From assembly GCF_009806575.1 (NCBI RefSeq), contig NZ_CP047095.1, positions 848,001 through 912,000 of the forward strand: 64,000 bases of DNA, read 5' to 3'. The first letter of the stretch is position 1; every line of letters begins with the position of its first letter. Shown piece after piece: positions 1 to 8,689 of this stretch. The notes below the pieces were generated by a model that saw nothing but the letters and a program-made list of their open reading frames with translations, was not told where the DNA came from and did no database searches. Origin of the DNA: Rossellomorea marisflavi. Lineage in GTDB: Bacteria; Bacillota; Bacilli; Bacillales; Bacillaceae_B. A program made the position numbers and the translations under genes.

Positions 1-2
1 TT

Positions 3-1343
3 GTCGTCTACGGACATATGGAAGCGGGTATGCCCATCGCCTTCCTGGGGAGCGTCAAGGCAGGCTTCCCGTACATCCCCATCGACACCTCCATCCCGGA
101 TGAGCGGGTCCGGTCCATCATCGAGAACTCGGGCGCCGGACTGATCATCAACGTGTCGGGGCAACCCATCCCGTTTGCCTCCGTTCCCGTTCTGGCATTG
201 GACGCGTTCGATTGGAACGAACCGATGAGCGTGACGCCCGGGACGTGGGTCAAAGACGATGAAGTGTATTACATCATCTACACGTCAGGGAGCACAGGGA
301 ATCCAAAAGGGGTCCAGATCACGGGCGGCAACCTGCAGAGCTTCGTGGACTGGATGAAAGAGGACTTCCCGATCGGGGAGCACAAAGTCTTCCTCAATCA
401 GGCACCGTTCTCCTTCGACCTATCCGTCATGGACCTGTATCCGGCGCTCGTGACCGGGGGAACCCTATTTGCCCTCCCAAAATCTTGCGTCGACAAGCCG
501 AAAGTAATGTTTGAAACCCTAGAAGCATCCGGCGTCCAGGTGTGGACATCGACCCCTTCGTTCATGCAGATGTGCCTCATGGACCCAGGATTTAATGAAG
601 CGAAGATGCCAAACGTCGAGCTGTTCCAGTTCTGCGGGGAAACACTGCCGGTCTCGGTGGCGAAGGAGCTCCGCAAACGATTCCCGAAAGCCGTCATCTT
701 CAATACATATGGGCCGACGGAAGCAACGGTCGCCGTCACCTCGGTCGAGATCACGGACCGTATCCTGGCCGATCACGGATCGCTGCCGGTCGGGTACAGT
801 AAATCCGATACCCGGGTCCTCATCCTGAATGAACAAGGAGAGCCTGCAGCGGACGGGGAAGCAGGGGAGATCATCATCGCCGGTCCGAGCGTGAGTAAAG
901 GCTACCTCGGTGCGCCCCATCTGACGGAGAAGTCGTTCTTTTCGTATAAAGGAACGTGGGCTTACCGCACAGGGGATGCCGGTTATGCCCGTGAAGGCTG
1001 CATCTTCTACCAGGGACGTCTCGATTTCCAGATCAAGCTTCACGGGTACCGCATGGAGCTTGAGGAAATCGAATTCCAAATCAATCAGTGCCCGTACGTA
1101 CAATCGACGGTCGTCCTCCCTCACCAGAATGGAGAAAAGATCGATTATCTTGTGGCCACGATCATCCCAGGGGACCATCCATTCGAGAAGGAGCATCATC
1201 TCACGTCGTTCATCCGGAAAGAGCTGCAGAAGACGCTGCCTTCTTATATGGTCCCGCGCAAGTTCATCTACAAAGGAAGCCTGCCGATCACGACGAATGG
1301 GAAACTCGACCGCAAGCGCATCAAGGCTGAGGTTCTTGCATGA
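3..1343 (+). CDS. dltA: D-alanine--D-alanyl carrier protein ligase DltA (5' end missing)
   Basis: Activates D-alanine with ATP and loads it onto the phosphopantetheine arm of the carrier protein DltC, the first step of lipoteichoic and wall teichoic acid D-alanylation in the cytoplasm. The reading frame is open to the window edge and begins inside the protein ([16 protein letters not shown]), so roughly the first 55-60 residues are missing. Adenylate-forming enzyme motifs are in order: [11 protein letters not shown] (about nt 280), [10 protein letters not shown] (about nt 705), YRTGD (about nt 964), [20 protein letters not shown] (about nt 1013) and the C-terminal catalytic-lysine motif NGKLDRK. 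The stop overlaps the dltB start (ATGA), as in classical dlt operons. Identification is secure from motifs plus the following dltBCD genes. Confidence 0.97.
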   Translation, partial: VVYGHMEAGMPIAFLGSVKAGFPYIPIDTSIPDERVRSIIENSGAGLIINVSGQPIPFASVPVLALDAFDWNEPMSVTPGTWVKDDEVYYIIYTSGSTGNPKGVQITGGNLQSFVDWMKEDFPIGEHKVFLNQAPFSFDLSVMDLYPALVTGGTLFALPKSCVDKPKVMFETLEASGVQVWTSTPSFMQMCLMDPGFNEAKMPNVELFQFCGETLPVSVAKELRKRFPKAVIFNTYGPTEATVAVTSVEITDRILADHGSLPVGYSKSDTRVLILNEQGEPAADGEAGEIIIAGPSVSKGYLGAPHLTEKSFFSYKGTWAYRTGDAGYAREGCIFYQGRLDFQIKLHGYRMELEEIEFQINQCPYVQSTVVLPHQNGEKIDYLVATIIPGDHPFEKEHHLTSFIRKELQKTLPSYMVPRKFIYKGSLPITTNGKLDRKRIKAEVLA

Positions 1344-2497
1344 CGGTATATGGCTCGTTTCTATTCTTTATCATCATCGGAATCCTGCTGTTGCCGACGA
1401 TCATCCTCGGCCTCATGGGGAAGAGCTTCCGTGTCTATAACCTGATCATCTCGGTGGTCATCCTGTCCCTGATCTTCTCGGGGGAGGCGAGAGGGTTCGC
1501 GACTTTGATCGCCTTCACCGTGTTCCAGGTGCTGCTGATTAAATGGTATATGGCGTACCGCTCGAAGCGGAATGCAGGAGTCGTCTTCTATCTCATGGTG
1601 GCGCTATCCCTCCTGCCCCTGATTCTATCCAAGGTGCTTCCGTTTCTAGCCTTCGATAACTGGGCCACATTCCTCGGGATCTCCTATCTGACGTTCAAAG
1701 CCGTCCAGATGGTCATCGAAATACGGGACGGCCTGATCAAGGAGCAGCCGCCGGTCTACCGGATCGCCTATTTCATCCTGTTCTACCCATCGCTCTCCTC
1801 GGGACCGATCGACCGGTACCGGAGATTCGAGAAAGATGAGGGGACCGTATGGGATGCGAGGGACTACCAATCCCTCCTGTACTCGGGATTACATAAGATT
1901 TTCATCGGGTTCCTCTATAAGTTCATCATCGGATATGCGGTCAATACCTATTTCATCATGAATCTGCCGTATATGACGTCGAACAAGATCCTGTATAACC
2001 TGCTCTATATGTACGGCTACAGCATGTACCTGTTCTTCGATTTCGCCGGGTATACGGCGTTTGCCGTCGGGATCAGCTACATGATGGGCATCCGGACCCC
2101 GGAGAACTTCAACAAGCCGTTCCTGAGCCGTAACATCAAGGATTTCTGGAACCGGTGGCATATGACCCTGTCCTTCTGGTTCAGGGATTATGTGTTCATG
2201 CGCTTCATGTTCCTCATGAAGAAGAAGCGCTGGATCAAGAACAAGATGCTGCTGTCGAATCTCGGCTACATCCTGCTGTTCACCCTCATGGGGGTGTGGC
2301 ATGGCCTTGCGATCCAGTACATCGTCTACGGACTCTATCATGCGGCCGTCATGGTCAGCTATAACTTTTTCGAGAAATGGAACAAGAAGCATAAGAAGTG
2401 GCCGGCGAACCGGTTCACGACCGTCGTATCCATTGTGATCACCTTCCATGTGATCTGCTTCGGATTCTATCTATTCTCAGGACAACCATTCCACTAG
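1340..2497 (+). CDS. dltB: MBOAT-family D-alanyl transfer protein DltB
   Basis: Integral membrane acyltransferase that passes D-alanine from DltC across the membrane towards teichoic acid. 385 residues, the usual length, almost entirely hydrophobic segments. The MBOAT signatures are visible: the [18 protein letters not shown] block (about residues 270-290) and the second conserved histidine in [18 protein letters not shown] (about residues 315-330). Starts at the ATG of an ATGA overlap with dltA, so it is translationally coupled. It is followed after 14 nt by dltC. No alternative assignment is plausible. Confidence 0.97.
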   Translation: MTVYGSFLFFIIIGILLLPTIILGLMGKSFRVYNLIISVVILSLIFSGEARGFATLIAFTVFQVLLIKWYMAYRSKRNAGVVFYLMVALSLLPLILSKVLPFLAFDNWATFLGISYLTFKAVQMVIEIRDGLIKEQPPVYRIAYFILFYPSLSSGPIDRYRRFEKDEGTVWDARDYQSLLYSGLHKIFIGFLYKFIIGYAVNTYFIMNLPYMTSNKILYNLLYMYGYSMYLFFDFAGYTAFAVGISYMMGIRTPENFNKPFLSRNIKDFWNRWHMTLSFWFRDYVFMRFMFLMKKKRWIKNKMLLSNLGYILLFTLMGVWHGLAIQYIVYGLYHAAVMVSYNFFEKWNKKHKKWPANRFTTVVSIVITFHVICFGFYLFSGQPFH

Positions 2498-2511
2498 GAG
2501 GAAACACGAAT

Positions 2512-2748
2512 ATGAATTTTGAACAAGAAGTGTTAGACATACTTGCAGAGGTTTGCCAGGAGGAGTCGGTGAAAGAAACCCCGGATATGGACCTGTTTGA
2601 AGAGGGTCTCCTCGATTCATTCGGCACTGTGGAAATGCTCGTCGAATTCGAGGACAGGCTCGGGATCCTCGTCCCGATCACGGAGTTTGACCGTGACGTA
2701 TGGAACACGCCAAATGCGATCATCAAGCAGCTGAAGAATCTGAAATGA
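2512..2748 (+). CDS. dltC: D-alanyl carrier protein DltC
   Basis: 78-residue acyl-carrier-like protein that holds D-alanine as a thioester on 4'-phosphopantetheine. The attachment serine lies in LLDSFGTVEM, the DltC version of the carrier-protein DSxxx motif; the surrounding acidic helix is typical. The start was set at ATG 2512 because AGGAGG lies 9 nt upstream (2496-2501); the open frame continues further upstream, but that part overlaps dltB. Its stop overlaps the dltD start in a second ATGA. Confidence 0.96.
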   Translation: MNFEQEVLDILAEVCQEESVKETPDMDLFEEGLLDSFGTVEMLVEFEDRLGILVPITEFDRDVWNTPNAIIKQLKNLK

Positions 2749-3932
2749 AGAAAAAGCGACACGTATTCGGCCCGATGATCCTCGCATTCGTGCTGTTCAT
2801 CGGCATGATATCGGTACCGAACAAGTGGCTCGTGAAATTGATGCCCGACGGCCGGCTCGATGAGGCAGCTAGTTCCCTGAACTCGAACATGTTTGCCGGG
2901 ACCTTCATGCAGGATGAGATGCTTGAGGACAATACGTATCTACCGATCTATGGATCTTCCGAATTCTCGCGATGGGACCGGTACCACCCCTCGAACTATT
3001 TCAAGGTGAATGATGCCGGCTTCAAGCCGTTCCTCGTCGGAAAAGGGGGCACCACCTCCATCATCCACGCCATCAACCTGGCGAGTCACGCCGATCAGCT
3101 CCAACAGAAGCAGATGGTGATCATCGTCTCGCCTCAATGGTTCGTGAAGAATGGGACCGATGAAAATCACTTCGCCCCGAACTATTCAGCCCTGCAGGCC
3201 ATGGACCTCCCGTCCAATTCCATCATCGATGAAGACACGAAAACGAAGCTGATGAAGCGGATGATGTCCTATAATACGGTGAAAAACGATACGCTCGTGT
3301 ATGAACTGTACGATGCGTATCTTCATGATAAAACCGCTACCTATCAAGGGCTGTCAGCCGTGTCGAACCTGTACGGCAAGGTGCTGGAGAAAAAGGATCT
3401 GTACTATTCATTGTTCACGATCTCATCGGCCCAGCGCAATGCCTCGAACAAGGTCGAAGGTCAATCCTGGGACGCCCTCATGAAGATGGCCGACCGCACG
3501 GGGGAGCGCCACACGCAGCACAGCCGGTTCAACATCGACGACAAGGTATACAAGAATCAGGCCCGCGAGATCGCGGCCAAAAAAGGCAAGAACACGGATC
3601 ACTCCTACGGGGTATCCAAAGAGTATGACGACTTCCAATTGCTCATGGACGTATTGAAGCAATCAAAAGCCGAGCCGCTCTTCGTCATCCTGCCCGTGAA
3701 CGGCGAGTACTACGATTACACCGGCTTCCCGAAGAAGGGGAGAGACGACTACTACAAGCGGATCACCGCGCAGATCGCGGATAATGGCTTCGCGTATACA
3801 GACTACTCCGATCACGAATATGATCCGTATTTCCTGAAGGATACGATCCACATTGCGTGGAAGGGATGGGTGTACCTGGACCGGGATATCGATTCATTTG
3901 TGAAGACGGGGAAGAAGTTTAGGGAAGAGTAA
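2745..3932 (+). CDS. dltD: D-alanyl-lipoteichoic acid biosynthesis protein DltD
   Basis: Membrane-anchored extracellular esterase-like protein (SGNH-like fold) needed for the final transfer of D-alanine to teichoic acid. 395 residues. One N-terminal membrane segment (about residues 7-25, FGPMILAFVLFIGMIS) precedes a soluble domain. The catalytic serine region is YGSSEFSRWDRYHPSNYF (about residues 67-84), and a C-terminal DTIHIAWKGW block carries the likely catalytic Asp/His. Starts in the ATGA overlap with dltC. Last gene of the operon, followed by a terminator. Confidence 0.96.
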   Translation: MKKKRHVFGPMILAFVLFIGMISVPNKWLVKLMPDGRLDEAASSLNSNMFAGTFMQDEMLEDNTYLPIYGSSEFSRWDRYHPSNYFKVNDAGFKPFLVGKGGTTSIIHAINLASHADQLQQKQMVIIVSPQWFVKNGTDENHFAPNYSALQAMDLPSNSIIDEDTKTKLMKRMMSYNTVKNDTLVYELYDAYLHDKTATYQGLSAVSNLYGKVLEKKDLYYSLFTISSAQRNASNKVEGQSWDALMKMADRTGERHTQHSRFNIDDKVYKNQAREIAAKKGKNTDHSYGVSKEYDDFQLLMDVLKQSKAEPLFVILPVNGEYYDYTGFPKKGRDDYYKRITAQIADNGFAYTDYSDHEYDPYFLKDTIHIAWKGWVYLDRDIDSFVKTGKKFREE

Positions 3933-3942
3933 GGAATGAGGG

Positions 3943-3973
3943 AAAGGCAGCCGGTTGATTGGCTGCCTTTTTC
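3943..3973 (+). terminator. Intrinsic terminator of the dlt operon
   Basis: Perfect 10-bp stem AAAGGCAGCC / GGCTGCCTTT with an 8-nt loop followed by TT, 11 nt after the dltD stop. Confidence 0.85.
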
Positions 3974-4086
3974 GTTGGATTCGTGGTACTTCTTTTTCTT
4001 TTTTCTCCAGTCCCTGCATGCAACGAAACATGCTAAACTGGTAGAATATGCAATCCATTATCGTTCCATTCCAAGGAGAGACATAC

Positions 4087-4938
4087 ATGAAGCATAAAAT
4101 TGCCCTGCTGGCTGATGTCCATGGAAATGCAACAGCGTTAAAAGCAGTGATAGACGACTCGATTGTAGAAGGTGTCACGGATTATTGGTTTCTCGGGGAC
4201 CTGATCATGCCGGGACCGGGAACGAATGACCTGTTTGTGATGTTGGAGGGCGCAGGTGCCTCTGTCTATGTGAGGGGGAACTGGGAAGATAGTTTCCTTG
4301 ATGTCATGAAGAAGGAAGTGGACCTTCATCATCCTACCGATCTCTATGTTTCAAAGCTTGCGCACTATCAGTGTGAGAACCTAAAACCAGTGTATATAGA
4401 ACGGATCAGGAACCTGCCGCTGCACCTGACGAAGCAAGTGAATCACTTGTCGATCAGCATCAGCCATCACCTTCCCACGAAAAGTCACGGAGGCGATCTG
4501 TGGCCGACGAATGATCAGAAGAACTTTGATGAATTGGTCAAAGGAGGGGGTGATGTTGCGGTGTATGCCCACACTCATCACCAGCTCCTCCGCTATAGCA
4601 GCGAAGATCAGCTGATTATCAACCCAGGAAGCATCGGTCAGCCATTCTATAAGTGGGAAGCGTTCGGGAAGGATCGGCGCGCTCAATATGCCATTCTTGA
4701 AATCGACGACACAGGTGTTGCCGATGTAAGGTTCAGAAAAGTGAGCTATGACGCAAGACAGGAACTGGAGAACGCCCGGCAGTCGAACCTGCCTTTCGTG
4801 GAACTATACGAAGAAATGCTCGAGACCGGCAAAACGTCTACCCACGACAGGGAACGATTGCAAGCATTAATCACAAAATACGGCTATGATGAGGACGTCT
4901 CGGCCTTCTTTGAAAGGTTGGGAACCCGTGGGGAATGA
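4087..4938 (+). CDS. Metallophosphoesterase family protein
   Basis: Calcineurin-like phosphoesterase of the YfcE/YmdB-like type, 283 residues, predicted cytosolic. Di-metal motifs are all present: LADVHGN (D-x-H, near residue 8), WFLGDLIMPGPG (GD, near residue 39), VRGNWE (GN-x-E, near residue 63) and the late histidines VYAHTHHQLL and NPGSIGQP. ATG 4087 was chosen because AAGGAGAG sits 7 nt upstream; the longer frame starting at 4048 has no ribosome site. The substrate (nucleotide, phosphodiester or protein phosphate) cannot be told from sequence. Stands alone between terminators. Confidence 0.85.
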   Translation: MKHKIALLADVHGNATALKAVIDDSIVEGVTDYWFLGDLIMPGPGTNDLFVMLEGAGASVYVRGNWEDSFLDVMKKEVDLHHPTDLYVSKLAHYQCENLKPVYIERIRNLPLHLTKQVNHLSISISHHLPTKSHGGDLWPTNDQKNFDELVKGGGDVAVYAHTHHQLLRYSSEDQLIINPGSIGQPFYKWEAFGKDRRAQYAILEIDDTGVADVRFRKVSYDARQELENARQSNLPFVELYEEMLETGKTSTHDRERLQALITKYGYDEDVSAFFERLGTRGE

Positions 4939-5028
4939 CCCCACTTGGGCATCCCCTGCATCTTTGACGCCTGTTTTCATTTGTGATACCATCAGACAGT
5001 TATCACAATGTTAAAAAGGAAGAAGCCT

Positions 5029-5271
5029 ATGAAAATCCATTCCAAATATAGAAGGGTCATTACGGCATTCGTAACGGCTCTGTGCATGTCGATCTTTATT
5101 TCATTCATGTTGGTGTCCATCAACTTCGGATATGACAGCCATTTTCTTCTGACGTGGCTGAGAATGTGGTCTGAAGCATTTGCGTGCGCGTTCTTCGGGG
5201 CGTATTTCTTTCCGAAATTCATTCAGTTCCTGATCAGTAAGATCCACTTTTTTGAGAATACCATCGATTGA
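5029..5271 (+). CDS. DUF2798 small membrane protein
   Basis: 80-residue protein with two predicted membrane helices (about residues 10-30 and 45-68). The pattern of charged N-terminus, a first helix ending in SINFG, then FLLTWLRMWSEAFACAFFGAYFF matches DUF2798 proteins as I remember them. ATG 5029 is preferred over ATG 5008 because AAGGAAG lies 6-7 nt upstream of it. Function unknown. Confidence 0.7.
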   Translation: MKIHSKYRRVITAFVTALCMSIFISFMLVSINFGYDSHFLLTWLRMWSEAFACAFFGAYFFPKFIQFLISKIHFFENTID

Positions 5272-5274
5272 TAG

Positions 5275-5306
5275 CCGGTCCCGGTTTCTTTTTGGGATCG
5301 GTTTTT
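5275..5306 (+). terminator. Intrinsic terminator after the DUF2798 gene
   Basis: 8-bp stem CCGGTCCC / GGGATCGG (one G-T pair) followed by TTTTT, starting just after the stop codon. Confidence 0.75.
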
Positions 5307-5340
5307 AAAAATTATCTACCTTTAGGGAAAGGAGGCTCCT

Positions 5341-5892
5341 ATGCCTTCCTTGATTTGGAGCAAAACAAAGAAGCGCCTCATGAATCTGATCTGTGAACAG
5401 CTGCAATCCAGGATCGACTTCCACGTGATTTCATACCGGAAAGCGCATGACCAGATGGGGCGTGCGGTCATGACGGTGGATAAAGAGGAAGTGTTCAGCA
5501 TGTGTTCGATTACGTCTATGCGAGAAGAGTACTACCGGGAAGAAGAAATCCGAGGGAAGTGGAACGAGGATAAAAGGGATGTGGGGACCAACCTGGAAAT
5601 CCAGGCACTTGCCCATGAGCAGTTGCTTCATGAAGGGATCTACGCCCGATATGACTTTTTCTCGGTGGTGGATGACTATATCCAATCCCCGATCAGCGAG
5701 CTTTTGAAGTCGGATGATGTATTGGTTAAAGCACTTACTATGCTGGACCGCCGGGTGGGGAAAAGGACGCTCTGCAGATGGAAGGACTTCATCCAAGAAG
5801 AGCACCCACTGGTTCAACGGATATATATGTTACGCTGTGAAGTGGAAAACATCCAGATCAAACATTCCGGTGAGACAGAACTTCCTTACTAA
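5341..5892 (+). CDS. Conserved hypothetical protein (SF0329-like)
   Basis: 183 residues. The N-terminal layout (WSKTKKRLMNLICEQLQSRIDFHVISYRKAHDQMGRAVMTVDKEEVF) resembles proteins named SF0329 family in public annotation; this is recall and not a search result. No transmembrane segment, signal peptide or catalytic motif is evident; the rest is charged and probably mostly helical. ATG 5341 follows AAAGGAGG at about 5329-5336. Monocistronic, with its terminator overlapping the stop codon. Function unknown. Confidence 0.6.
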   Translation: MPSLIWSKTKKRLMNLICEQLQSRIDFHVISYRKAHDQMGRAVMTVDKEEVFSMCSITSMREEYYREEEIRGKWNEDKRDVGTNLEIQALAHEQLLHEGIYARYDFFSVVDDYIQSPISELLKSDDVLVKALTMLDRRVGKRTLCRWKDFIQEEHPLVQRIYMLRCEVENIQIKHSGETELPY

Positions 5893-5908
5893 AGGATGTT
5901 CTTTTTTT
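5878..5908 (+). terminator. Intrinsic terminator overlapping the stop codon
   Basis: Stem GAACTTCCTT / AAGGATGTTC (one mismatch, 4-nt loop) followed by seven T. The left arm lies inside the last codons of the preceding gene. Confidence 0.8.
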
Positions 5909-5936
5909 ATGGGGAAAAAAGGTCGTAAGATTATCC

Positions 5937-5965
5937 TTGTGCCCCCATTCAAACCATCGTATAAT
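5937..5965 (+). promoter_or_regulatory. Sigma-A-type promoter of the corC-like pair
   Basis: TTGTGC (5937-5942), 17-nt spacer, perfect TATAAT (5960-5965). Transcription would begin near 5972, giving a leader of about 220 nt. Confidence 0.65.
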
Positions 5966-5971
5966 AATTCT

Positions 5972-6195
5972 AACTATAACCGTCACGTGACAGTTTGGAG
6001 GGAGTTCCCTTGGGGTCGAGAAGCTGAAGTATACGTTGTGGGCCGTTGTTGCTCATGGATTAACTAGGATAGGCGTTCATCATGATCGGCTCCGGGGAAA
6101 AGCGGTACGTCCTGCTTCACACTCCATGGACCGGACATGATGATGCGCTAACAGACATCATTTTGTGGAGGTGAATCCCTCATCAGGGGGATGAA
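5972..6195 (+). promoter_or_regulatory. Long structured 5' leader, candidate cis-regulatory RNA
   Basis: About 220 nt without a convincing long gene. Two structures compete. (a) A hairpin pairs 6073-6089 (core GCG..TCATCATG) with 6131-6148 (core CATGATGA..CGC). (b) TTCACACTCCA (6116-6126) is complementary, with one bulged A, to TGGAGGTGAA (6166-6175), which contains the GGAGG ribosome site. A small hairpin (ATCCC 6175-6179 / GGGAT 6188-6192) then sits between that site and the TTG start at 6196. I do not recognise a named riboswitch: the M-box and yybP-ykoY core motifs are absent by eye. A mini-frame GTG-AAT-CCC-TCA-TCA-GGG-GGA ending TGA at 6194 also fits. Confidence 0.5.
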
Positions 6196-7569
6196 TTGGA
6201 CATATATATCATATCAAATATCGTGTTGTTACTTGTATTGCTTGGATTGACGGCGTTCTTCGTGGGAGCGGAGTTCGCGGTGGTGAAGATCCGTTCGTCG
6301 AGGATCGACCAGCTGATCGCCGAGGGGAATAAGAAGGCGGTCATCGCGAAGAAGGTCGTGCAGGATCTCGATTATTATCTCTCAGCGTGTCAGCTCGGGA
6401 TCACGGTGACGGCACTCGGCCTCGGGGCATTCTCGAAGCCGTTCGTCAAAGAACTGATGGGGCCGGTATTCAACTGGCTCAGCGTATCGGACGGAGTCGC
6501 ATCCGTCATCTCATACGGGATTTCCCTCGCCGTCGTCACGTATCTGCACGTGGTGATCGGGGAGATGGCACCGAAGACCCTTGCCATCGAGTTCTCGGAG
6601 AAGGCGACCATGCTTCTCGCTTCGCCGCTCTACTGGTTCGGAAAGGTGATGTATCCGTTCATCCAGGTGCTGAACGGCACGTCCCGGTTGTTCCTGAAGA
6701 TGTTCGGGGTGCCGGCAGCGAATCATGAGCAGGTGTACTCGGAGGAAGAGCTGAAGATCATCATGGCCCAGAGCTTCCAGGGCGGTGAGATCGACCAGAC
6801 CGAATTGAAGTATATGGAGAACGTGTTCTCCTTCGATGAACGGGTGGCCAAGGATATCATGGTGCCGAGGACCGATCTCATCACGATCGACCAGAACATG
6901 GAGCCGGCGGACATCATCGCCCTCATGGATGAGCATAACTACACGCGTTATCCCGTCGTGGAAAACGGCGATAAAGATAAGATCCTCGGAATCGTGAATG
7001 CGAAAAAACTGCTCAACCACATCGTGGCCGGGCGGGAGATCGTCCTTGAAGACTTCATCCGCGACGTGCCCCATGTGGTGGAAGTCACACGTATCCAGGA
7101 AATCTTCAAGCGGATGCAGAAGGATCGCATCCATATGACCGTCGTCATGGACGAATACGGCGGAACCGCCGGGATCCTCACGATGGAAGACGTCCTGGAA
7201 GAGCTTGTCGGGGAAATCCGCGATGAGTTCGATGCAGACGAGGTGGCGGACATCCGCAAGAGCGGGGAAGACGATTACCTCATCAACGGTCGCGTGCTCC
7301 TTGATGATCTCGAAGACCGCTTTGGACTCGAGTTCGAAGGCAGGGAGGACATCGACACCATCGCCGGCTGGATCCAGTCCCAGAGCTTTGACGGACTGGA
7401 GGAAGGGCAGCGCATCACCCAGGGCACTCACGCCTGGACGGTGGCAGAGCTCGATAATTACCAAATCAAGCAAATCCTGTTTCAACCGGATAAAGGGGAA
7501 AGAGAACATGATGATTCCCATCCCCTCATGAATTCACTGGAGGTGAACCCCTCAGGAAGGGGGAGCTAA
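6196..7569 (+). CDS. CorC/HlyC-type hemolysin-family cation transporter (CNNM + CBS + CorC_HlyC)
   Basis: 457 residues, full family length. Residues about 1-190 form the CNNM (DUF21) membrane domain (LTAFFVGAEFAVVKIRSSRIDQLIAEG, GLGAFSKPF, VIGEMAPKT). A CBS pair follows (about 215-335, with IMVPRTDLITID, EHNYTRYPVVE, VVMDEYGGTAGILTMEDVLEELVGEI), then the CorC_HlyC domain (about 345-430). B. subtilis relatives (YhdP/MpfA, YqhB, YugS) are linked to Mg2+ efflux or metal tolerance, so divalent-cation export at the cell membrane is likely. Start TTG 6196, with AGGGGG 5 nt upstream and GGAGG further up, separated by a small hairpin. The last codons (EVNPSGRGS) overlap the initiation region of the next gene. 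Confidence 0.9.
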   Translation: MDIYIISNIVLLLVLLGLTAFFVGAEFAVVKIRSSRIDQLIAEGNKKAVIAKKVVQDLDYYLSACQLGITVTALGLGAFSKPFVKELMGPVFNWLSVSDGVASVISYGISLAVVTYLHVVIGEMAPKTLAIEFSEKATMLLASPLYWFGKVMYPFIQVLNGTSRLFLKMFGVPAANHEQVYSEEELKIIMAQSFQGGEIDQTELKYMENVFSFDERVAKDIMVPRTDLITIDQNMEPADIIALMDEHNYTRYPVVENGDKDKILGIVNAKKLLNHIVAGREIVLEDFIRDVPHVVEVTRIQEIFKRMQKDRIHMTVVMDEYGGTAGILTMEDVLEELVGEIRDEFDADEVADIRKSGEDDYLINGRVLLDDLEDRFGLEFEGREDIDTIAGWIQSQSFDGLEEGQRITQGTHAWTVAELDNYQIKQILFQPDKGEREHDDSHPLMNSLEVNPSGRGS

Positions 7570-7572
7570 TTG
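7539..7572 (+). promoter_or_regulatory. Hairpin-containing translation start of the second corC-like gene
   Basis: GGAGGTGAA (7539-7547) is followed by a CCCCT/AGGGG hairpin (7548-7552 with 7558-7562) and then the TTG start at 7570, whose upstream TAA ends the first gene (TAATTG). The arrangement GGAGGTGAAYCCC..GGGGGA..AATTGGAC repeats the start region of the first gene at 6167-6200. Confidence 0.55.
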
Positions 7573-8631
7573 GACGGTATGATCACACTTAACTTAATTT
7601 TGATCGTTGTATTCATCGGATTGACGGCCTTCTTCGTCGGCGCGGAATTCGCCATCCTGAAAGTGAGGATGTCGAGGATCGACCAGCTCATCGCCGAAGG
7701 CAACAAGAAAGCGAAGATCGCGAAGAAAGTCGTGGAAGGGCTGGATTATTATCTGTCCGCCTGTCAGCTCGGGATCACCATCACGGCCCTCGTACTCGGG
7801 GCCCTCGGTGAGCCGACGGTCCAGAAGATCCTCGAGCCGGTGTTCGTCGAACTGAACGTCCCGGCCGCCATGATCACCGTGCTCTCGTACGCCATCGCAC
7901 TATCGGTCGTTTCGCTACTTCACGTCGTGATCGGCGAGCTCGCACCGAAGACCCTCGCCATCCAGTACGCGGAGAAGATGACACTTCTCCTGGCACCGCC
8001 CCTGTATTGGTTCGGCAAGGTCACGAGCCCGTTCATCAAGGTGTTGAACGGCTCGGCACGCGTTCTCCTGAGAACATTCGGCGTCCGGCCGTCGGGGCAT
8101 GACACGGCCCACTCCGAGGAAGAGCTCAAGCTCATCGTCGCCCAGAGCTTTGAAGGCGGCGCGATCAACCGGACGGAGCTCGACTACCTGAAGAACATCT
8201 TCGCTTTTGACGAGCGCGAGCTGAAGGACATCATGATCCCGGCGAGCCGCATGATCACCCTCGAGAGGCATCAATCCCTCGACAGCATGATCACCGTCAT
8301 CGACCGTCACGAATACACGCGCTACCCGGTCCACGACCGCACCAAAGGCGACGCCGGCCAGTTCATCGGCTTCATCAACACGAAGGAAATGATGACTGCC
8401 ATCGCCGCCGGACGAAAAGGGGATATCAAGGACTACATCCACGACATCCCGCGCTTCAAACAGACCGCATCGATCAAGGAAGTATTCCTCAAGATGCAGC
8501 AATCCCGCACCCACATGGCCGTCGTCACTGACAGCACCGGCAAGCCGGTCGGCCTTGTGACCATGGAGGATATCCTGACAGAGATTGTTGGGGAGATCCG
8601 TGATGAAGTGGATGGGGTTGTGGGGACGTAA
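7570..8631 (+). CDS. CorC/HlyC-type cation transporter, C-terminally shortened paralogue
   Basis: 353 residues, closely similar to the preceding protein from the first residues (LTAFFVGAEFAILKVRMSRIDQLIAEG). The CNNM membrane domain and CBS pair are complete (IMIPASRMITLE, RHEYTRYPVHD, TGKPVGLVTMEDILTEIVGEIRDEV), but it ends right after the second CBS domain and lacks the roughly 100-residue CorC_HlyC domain of its neighbour. No remnant of that domain follows the stop; a terminator does. Start is TTG 7570, coupled to the upstream stop. Either a stable short form that may work together with the longer protein, or a 3' deletion. Likely a membrane divalent-cation transporter subunit. Confidence 0.85.
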   Translation: MDGMITLNLILIVVFIGLTAFFVGAEFAILKVRMSRIDQLIAEGNKKAKIAKKVVEGLDYYLSACQLGITITALVLGALGEPTVQKILEPVFVELNVPAAMITVLSYAIALSVVSLLHVVIGELAPKTLAIQYAEKMTLLLAPPLYWFGKVTSPFIKVLNGSARVLLRTFGVRPSGHDTAHSEEELKLIVAQSFEGGAINRTELDYLKNIFAFDERELKDIMIPASRMITLERHQSLDSMITVIDRHEYTRYPVHDRTKGDAGQFIGFINTKEMMTAIAAGRKGDIKDYIHDIPRFKQTASIKEVFLKMQQSRTHMAVVTDSTGKPVGLVTMEDILTEIVGEIRDEVDGVVGT

Positions 8632-8654
8632 TATGAATGTTTTAGAATAGAGGA

Positions 8655-8685
8655 AACCCCCATCTTCGCTTAGAGGATGGGGGTT
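8655..8685. terminator. Bidirectional terminator between convergent genes
   Basis: Perfect 10-bp stem AACCCCCATC / GATGGGGGTT between the end of the plus-strand corC-like pair and the end of the minus-strand lipoprotein gene. T-tracts are weak on both sides. Confidence 0.65.
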
Positions 8686-8689
8686 CATG

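Noticed and set aside
5972-6195. Known M-box or yybP-ykoY riboswitch
   Set aside because: The conserved core motifs of these classes are not present by eye; the region is kept only as an unnamed structured leader.
6511-7521. Long minus-strand frame (336 codons) opposite the first corC-like gene
   Set aside because: Product is a His/Asp-rich antisense shadow of a well-supported gene; no ribosome site and no family.
7915-8688. Minus-strand frame of 257 codons opposite the second corC-like gene
   Set aside because: Antisense shadow caused by high third-position GC of the plus-strand gene.
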